A stretch of DNA of 64,000 bases from Voacanga thouarsii. Its lineage: Eukaryota > Streptophyta > Magnoliopsida > Gentianales > Apocynaceae. The translations under genes and the position numbers were made by a program. Shown in pieces: positions 58,237 to 64,000 of this stretch. Every line of letters begins with the position of its first letter. Within the stretch, counting starts at the first letter, position 1. Below the pieces are notes generated by a model, which did not search any database, was not told the origin of the DNA, and saw only the letters and a program-made list of their open reading frames with translations. The DNA is taken from contig JANUWF010001218.1 in the NCBI GenBank assembly GCA_026120185.1, positions 310,001 to 374,000 on the forward strand. The letters run 5' to 3'.

Positions 58237-58781
58237 TGTTAGCCCTAAGGGCATTCTCTTGTGTTTTGACTTATGACAAACATTGATGAGGATTAACTTA
58301 TGTAATCTACATGTGATAGGACATGTTTAACCTCAATTCTTCCAAGGCATACAAATAAAATTGCTAAACAACTCTTGAGCAATGGAATCCAAGAATGAGT
58401 GACCAAATATAAGACGAGCTTAAGAGATTGCATACCAAGAAGCCCTTGAAAAGAATCATAGACTAGGAATCGTTATTAAAGGTATCAATTGTAAATTCCT
58501 ATATTTCTTTACCTTATGTTCAATTTTCTTTTACCTTGAAGTATACAAATTAAAAGATTTCAAAGTGTAAGTCTTCATATGTTTAGATTGAGCTCCATAT
58601 AATACTCTGTAATATTTTCAAAATGATTCTGTCTAAAAAGTGCCGTTTTGGACTCAGCTTTTAGACAGACATCCTTCCACTTTGTGAATCCAAAACCTTG
58701 AAAATCCTAATAAAAAGTAATTTTTAATTTGTATTTGTTTGTCAAAAACCTTATTCATTTCCTCCCTTTTATGGTTTTTCA
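58237..58781 (+). repeat. 3' LTR of element E, internally deleted
   Basis: It starts TGTTAGCCCTAAGG after the polypurine tract and ends GGTTTTTCA. Text matching 1323-1352 is joined directly to text matching 2108-2169 at about 58709. About 755 bases, including the TATA box, are gone. The element end is followed by unrelated AT-rich DNA from 58782. Confidence 0.85.
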
Positions 58782-61700
58782 GTGATTTTATAACTCAAGA
58801 AGTTAGAAAAATAAATGAATTATTTAGAAGATGAAATTATTATTGAAACTTTTGCCTTAAACCTCTAAATTTCTAAACACGACCCTTATCATTCGGGAAT
58901 GATTATTTTGTCGTTTGTGCATCTATGAATTTGCTTAAACATCATAATTAAGGCAAGTTTTTTAGCAAAAGGTTGAGATGTATTATTATTAAATTTTTTT
59001 TGGGATTTTTTTTTTTAAATTTTGGAAACTTATCTAGTGGAAAGGGAGGGAAAATTCAATAAATGTTGAAAGTGAAGTATAAGTTTCTGGTTTATGACTT
59101 GAGAATAAGAGTGCTTATCAATTGTACCCACTTAACTGTCAATTGAATTGTAAGTGCTTATATCATTTTTTTAAAAGGAAAATCATGTCTATTTATAAAG
59201 GTTGCGATTCAACGATTTGAAAATGCCTTTTCTTTTGTTTTTATTGGCCTATTGAAGTAACATAGAAAGACATGGGCTCAAGTCCATACCCTCACCTCAC
59301 CAATTGATATTAACACGTCTAATGATTGGGGGAAAACCCCATCTTAAAAGAATGATTCAAAATTGATAAGTAACATGACCAATGATGTCTTGACTTGGTT
59401 AACACAAAATTTCGTACCTTTTTTCCATCTTGTTTAAGACTAAAAAAATTATTATATCATTATAAAAAATTCGATAAAATAGATAGAAAAGAAGTTTGTA
59501 ATTACTATCTTTATGTATGTATTAAATGAAAAGGAGACAATTTCTTTTTCAATAAATATCATAACATATCAAGAGGTCTAATGATTGAGAAGAAGTTTAC
59601 AATGTTATTTTTGAAAAAGAAACAAATTGTTTCTCAATAAATATCAGAGCACACTTCTTTATATATGCATAATAGAATTTCTATCGACTAAGTTATTATT
59701 TTACCTCAGCAGTAAAATTCCTTTTTGAGGGCCAAATTAGCCATATTCATTGTTGACAACAGAATAAGAACAAAAAAAAAATATATAGTTAAATAAGATA
59801 GCAAAAACTGATGAAGGAAATGGTCCTTTTTTTTTCCCCCTTTCGAGTAATTAATTTTATTTCTACAAGTTGAGGACAACAATTTCAGGAACCCTTTTTG
59901 TCGTGTAGTGAGAGATTTTTTAGTTTTTGTTTTTACGCTCTTTCAGCACATGCATTGACGACATTTTTGAATCATTGATTGGCCCTTAACCCTTTCCTTC
60001 TTGTTTGGATTTTTATGGGCCTAGTTTATCTGGTCCAGGGGACCCCCAAGGGCCCATCTGTCCGAGTCTTCTAGAGTCTTCATAATTTCCAAATTGCGGT
60101 CTCAGCCCAAACTGTGCAGCCCGGTTATTTTAACGAGGGTTGAATTTGAGTATCCCCGAGCACTGGGTCTCGTACAATCGTAATTGTACGGACAAAATTG
60201 TTTAACCGATTGACATTATCTCTATTTTATAATATAAATTATTTTAAATTTAAAAAATTATAAATTATTTTATAAAATTTTATAAAATTTTTTTTCTCTA
60301 TCCCTCTTTACAATCTCTTTCTTTCTATTAATTATAACATAACTTTTTTCAATTACTAAAATAAATAAAGATTTAGTTAGAAGTGTTTTTAGAAATTTTA
60401 ATTTTAAAATTATTTAAAATTTATGAATCATTAATTTTTGTGTATAAATCTAAAATGACTCACGTTGTGAAATAGAAATAATCTTAAATATTGATAAGAT
60501 TTGACCGTGTAAAATTTATAATATATGCTAAAAAATTTTCATGTAAAACAAAGTCTTTTGATCATAAAAAAAATTTGTACATAAATTTATGACTATTTTT
60601 GCTAATTCAAAATGAAAGGTAATATAAAATTGTTCTATTTTTGGCGTCAAATTGGTAGTCAGCACATTCATTGTATACAACGTTGTAAGAGTTGTGCAAA
60701 AATTACTATGCAATTTGTGTGGCCCGTACCTTTTCATGTTAAAAAAAAAAAAAAAAAAAACTTGGTTAGGGTGAAATGAAAGGTAAAAGAATGGTAAGCG
60801 AAGCAAACGTAAAAATAATAATATCAAGTTTATATAAGTTTTTTGTTTTGAGTGGAGAGTAATCAAAGAAGGGTACCACTCTTTTTTCATATTAGCATTT
60901 CTTTATCTTTCAAATTAGATAGACTTAGGAGGTGTTGAAGATGATAAAAGAATAATAATGACAAAAATAAACTCACTTTCAAATTTAATAATTAACGAGA
61001 GAGAATAAATTATAGAAATGTAAAATAAAGAAATATTTCTCATTCAACCTAACAAAAAGAAAAGGTAAAAAGAAATACTTAGGTGAAGTATGTGAAAAGT
61101 AAATCCTCAATTTCGACTATGCAACACATAATTTGGTTCTTGAAAGGAGAAAAGAGAGAAAGAGATTATGACTCAATTGATTAAAAGTATTTTTCATTAG
61201 ACGATAAATTTTAAAATTTTAAAATTTGAGAGCTCCTAGAATAACTTAAATTCCATAATAAACTTTTTAAATAAATTTTGTCTATACTTATGGATAATGG
61301 TAGTAATAACATGTTAAGGATATGCAACTTTTTATCAACAACAACCCCCCCCCCCCCTCCCCCACCCCCAACGCCCTTTCCCCCTCCAAAGAAAAACACA
61401 CACACACACACACAAAATGTGCAGTTTCTGTGGAGGGAAACACTCACAATAATGTTCCGAGCTATATATCACGCTTCCATAATGTTTTTGGGTGAAATCA
61501 GTTAATGTTATCACGTGGCATAGTTGTCTTTCGGCAACAATATGGTCCTTCAATTTTGATTACAAGGCATTAGGAATTTAAATATTCACATTTTTATTTT
61601 TAAATGTCTAAATAAATAAATATATAAACTTTTAGAATTAATATTTTTTAATTTAAGAAATATAAATTCCACTAATTATAAATCATTTTGCATTTGCTTT

Positions 61701-62128
61701 ATAATATAAGTCTTTTTATAACTAATTTATTTTCACAAAATATAAATATTCTTGTAAATTTTAATAAGTATTAAAGATATTCTTCCAATACTACTCTTAT
61801 TTCATTTAATCGCTATTTTTCACTTCCTATAGATTATAACTCTTTAGTTTCGTACATAGCTTGACTAAAGACATTTTAAGTAGTTTGATTCATGAAGTGT
61901 TTTGATTTTAGAATCTTTTATTCCAGTATACAAGTATGAAAAACCTATATTACAAAATGGAGGCATTTATGTTTAAGCACACAAATTAAAAGAATCTATG
62001 GACTTCCAAGTGAAAATAACTAAACTAACATTTAATTATTTTTTTTAAATTAAAATTAGTAATTAATGCTCTTTCTCTCTCTCCGTTATTCGGATTTTGG
62101 ATAGTTAAAGAGAATCTTGATACAAGTA
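58782..62128. other. AT-rich flanking DNA, no gene seen
   Basis: Short frames here (for example 60528-60890 minus) are low-complexity. There is a poly-A run at 60739-60760 and a poly-C/CCCCA tract followed by (CA)n at 61345-61412. An 8-bp stem with a 4-base loop (CGTACAAT) lies at 60171-60190. No TE ends or coding motifs were found. Confidence 0.6.
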
Positions 62129-62597
62129 CTCCCTCCGTCCACAAATAATTGAGTTAATTATAAAAACTACGCATATTAAAGAATTATGAAATTTTATAAT
62201 AAAAATAATTAAAATATCCATTATACCATTTAGAGTATTTTTATTATCTTTTCACATCATTAATTTGAATCTCACCACTCCTTTAATTATAATACTTTAA
62301 TAATTACATATGTCTCTCACTTCTCACCTATGTCCTTTGTCACTCTCTTCTCACTTTTTATTTTAGAGTCTTCTTTTCACCTTATTAAATTATACTTTAA
62401 CTATTTTTATAGGATAACGTGATTTTTTATTGGTTAAAATATTTTAATATAGGTAGTTGTAATACTAATTAATTGATAAAAAATTATGCTAAGGGTAAAA
62501 TTAAAAAAATAATTAAATACAACTTACATTTAAAAAATAGATAGTTATTTTTGGACAAATAAAAAAAATTAAGCTAGTTATTTGTGGACGGAGGGAG
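62129..62597. mobile_element. Stowaway-like MITE (Tc1/mariner type)
   Basis: The terminal inverted repeat is CTCCCTCCGTCCACAAATAA, identical for 20 bases at both ends. TA dinucleotides flank it at 62127-62128 and 62598-62599. 469 bp, no ORF. CTCCCTCCGT is the signature start of plant Stowaway elements. Confidence 0.95.
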
Positions 62598-62647
62598 TAA
62601 TTGTTGTATGAAAAATTGTTTAGGATGAAAACCAAGCAAAACAATTA

Positions 62648-62695
<48 letters not shown>
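62648..62695. repeat. (AAT)n microsatellite
   Basis: About 16 uninterrupted AAT units. Confidence 0.95.
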
Positions 62696-62914
62696 TAAAA
62701 AAACAGATTTAAAAAATAATAACTATTAACCGTTATTTTAAATTTCTAAAATAATGTGTAATTTGAACAAGAGAAAAAATGCTCTTAATGTGACTTAGAT
62801 TTTAATCCACAAGGCGTATTTCTTTAATTAGTAGAGGTAAAATAAAATATTTAGATCTCAAAAAGAGGAAGTATATATAAATATAAATATATTTATTTAT
62901 TTATTTATTTGGTA

Positions 62915-63055
62915 AGTAAAATTTTATATTAAAAGAAAAGAAACCAAATTACACAAATAGAGATATAATTTTATAATAACGGAGAAACACCACACTCCGA
63001 AAGAGGAAGCATTATTTATTATTTCTGTTGTTCAAATTTACATATATAAACCTAT
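62915..63055 (+). repeat. Direct repeat, copy 1
   Basis: AAGTAAAATTTTATATT, ACCAAATTACACAAAT, GAGAAACACCACACTCCG and TATTTATTATTTCTGTTG follow in this order. The same order recurs at 63380-63522. Confidence 0.85.
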
Positions 63056-63379
63056 ACCCACTTCATCTCTCTTATCTGTCCATTTTAATTAAAATTTTTA
63101 TTCTAATTTATCTGTCTCATTAGCAAATCAAGACACTATTAATTGTTATTTTTCTATAAATACTCATCTTTAATACGATAAGTATCATATACTTATAGTA
63201 AAAAATAGAAGTAAATTAAATATACTTATTACACATAAAACTTTAAAATTTGATTAATTCTTAATAAGGAGAAAAATTCTTTTAGGGTAAAATAAAAAAT
63301 ATTAATTAATTAATCGAAAAGCTTTATTTTTTTTTTAAACTTATGAATCGGTTAAAATAGATAAATAAAAAGAAACAGA
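63056..63379. other. Spacer between the direct repeats, perhaps a degenerate MITE
   Basis: CTTCATCTCTCTTATCTGTCC near 63061 is roughly the inverted complement of the right end (GGTTAAAATAGATAAATAAA and GAAACAGAAG near 63350-63380), which resembles a worn Stowaway element. Mismatches are many. No ORF. Confidence 0.3.
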
Positions 63380-63522
63380 AGTAAAATTTTATATTAAAAA
63401 AAAAACCAAATTACACAAATGGAGATATAATTCCATGGTAACAGAGAAACACCACACTCCGACACCACAGAAAGAGAAAGTATTATTTATTATTTCTGTT
63501 GCTCAAATTTAAATATATAAAC
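63380..63522 (+). repeat. Direct repeat, copy 2
   Basis: Matches 62915-63055 with scattered substitutions and a small gain (ACACCAC after CACTCCG). Confidence 0.85.
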
Positions 63523-63573
63523 TTATATTAAAATTCAATTAAAAAATTAAGTTATGTTATAAAATTAGGGTAG

Positions 63574-63909
63574 TGTTAGAATAAAATCTACACACTACAC
63601 ACTAAGAAAATTCTAACTATTCTTTGCACAAGAATTTCTCTTCAAACTTCTTTCTTTCTTTCTCTCACAATTCTTTCTCTAATATTTCTTTCACTAATCT
63701 TTCTTTCACAAAATAATGGTGTATTACAAGCTTAGAAAATAGCTCTAATTAGTGGAATACATCATGGCATACATCATTTTTCACTAATCTCAATTAGTGG
63801 TATCTCCACTAAATGGTGGACATCCATAAAAATATTCTCTAATAATTCACATAAATTCATAATTAGTGGAGCCTCCACTAATTAATGGAGATTCTAATAA
63901 TTCATAACA
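63574..63909 (-). repeat. LTR of a minus-strand Copia-like element
   Basis: On the plus strand the ends are TGTTAGAATA and TTCATAACA. On the minus strand the LTR is preceded by the polypurine tract CAAGGGGGAG (63910-63920 complemented), so this is the 3' LTR of an element transcribed leftward. It contains repeated CACTAAT/ATTAGTGG text (63750-63895). 336 bp. GGTAG at 63569-63573 may be its target duplication. Confidence 0.7.
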
Positions 63910-64000
63910 CTCCCCCTTGAATGTCCATCCATACATAAAGAATATGCCTCGTTAAAATCTTACTAGATAAAAACCCAGTGAGAAAAAAAATATAGTGAAG
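63910..64000 (-). mobile_element. Start of the internal region of the minus-strand Copia-like element
   Basis: On the minus strand it reads a degenerate pre-LTR segment, ending TTCAAGGGGGAG before the LTR. The element extends beyond the right edge, so coding content cannot be judged. Confidence 0.5.

Larger units (their letters stand above)
1323..58781 (+). mobile_element. Element E: SIRE-like Ty1/Copia retrotransposon, the backbone of the window
   Basis: The left LTR end (1323-2169) and the right LTR (58237-58781) share the run around AATCCAAAACC...AATCCTAATA and the run TTTTTAAT(C/T)TGTATTTGTTTG...TTTTTCA. A TGGTATCAGAG primer-binding site follows the left LTR, and a purine tract AAAAAAGGGGAGG precedes the right one. 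Between them, in order, lie gag (2232-3929), protease-integrase (4045-5332), RNase H end (24778-25040) and a 3' extra ORF (27056-28454 and 56657-56845). Reverse transcriptase is missing. The long Gag with a CCTYC-type knuckle and an extra ORF after pol fit the SIRE/Maximus lineage. Most of the span is later insertions. The 5' start lies left of the window. Confidence 0.85.

Noticed and set aside
60528..60890. 120-codon minus-strand frame
   Set aside because: Phe/Leu-rich with poly-Phe from a poly-A tract, no domain, AT-rich flanking DNA.
61278..61553. Proline- and cysteine/valine-repeat frames
   Set aside because: Produced by the poly-C and (CA)n tract at 61345-61412.

Overview
This window is plant nuclear DNA made almost entirely of transposable elements. 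Ty1/Copia and Ty3/Gypsy polyprotein domains, TG...CA long terminal repeats (LTRs), a CACTA transposon, a hAT-like element and a Stowaway-type MITE point to an angiosperm, most likely a eudicot (the last step is a weak inference). I found no intact single-copy host gene, no rRNA and no functional tRNA. Nearly every coding region is a broken retroelement gene.

Layout, outermost layer first. The backbone is an old SIRE-like Copia element, here called E. It runs from a 5' LTR (1323-2169, its start cut off by another LTR that occupies 1-1322) to a 3' LTR at 58237-58781. Gag and protease-integrase relics lie at 2232-5332, the RNase H end at 24778-25040, and a 3' extra ORF at 27056-28454 plus 56657-56845. 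Four things interrupt E. They are the LTR at the left edge; a Tat-type Gypsy block G (5333-24777, LTR-internal-LTR-partial internal); a solo LTR (25265-26789, target duplication GTTGG); and Copia element A (28455-56651, target duplication GTACA).

G is itself interrupted by a solo LTR (15124-16653, GTAGC), a hAT-like element (21362-22124, 8-bp duplication with one mismatch) and another solo LTR (22195-24105, GCCAT). Element A is interrupted by its relative B (35052-43162, GATAT) and, inside its 3' LTR, by an 11-kb CACTA transposon (44382-55402, CTC). The CACTA element holds its own cargo: a Copia 3'-end fragment, a tRNA/SINE-like relic, and exon-like pieces with in-phase GT-AG introns. Right of E (58782-64000) is AT-rich flanking DNA with a Stowaway MITE, a pair of 0.14-kb direct repeats, and the start of a minus-strand Copia-like element that runs off the window.

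The most interesting content is an antisense gene in G, between integrase and 3' LTR. It encodes a plant mobile domain (PMD, aminotransferase-like) protein and has its own candidate TATA box. Next come the spliced exon relics carried by the CACTA element and an ORF-like segment present in both LTRs of A but not in the LTRs of B. All boundaries come from reading the sequence by eye; no database search was run.
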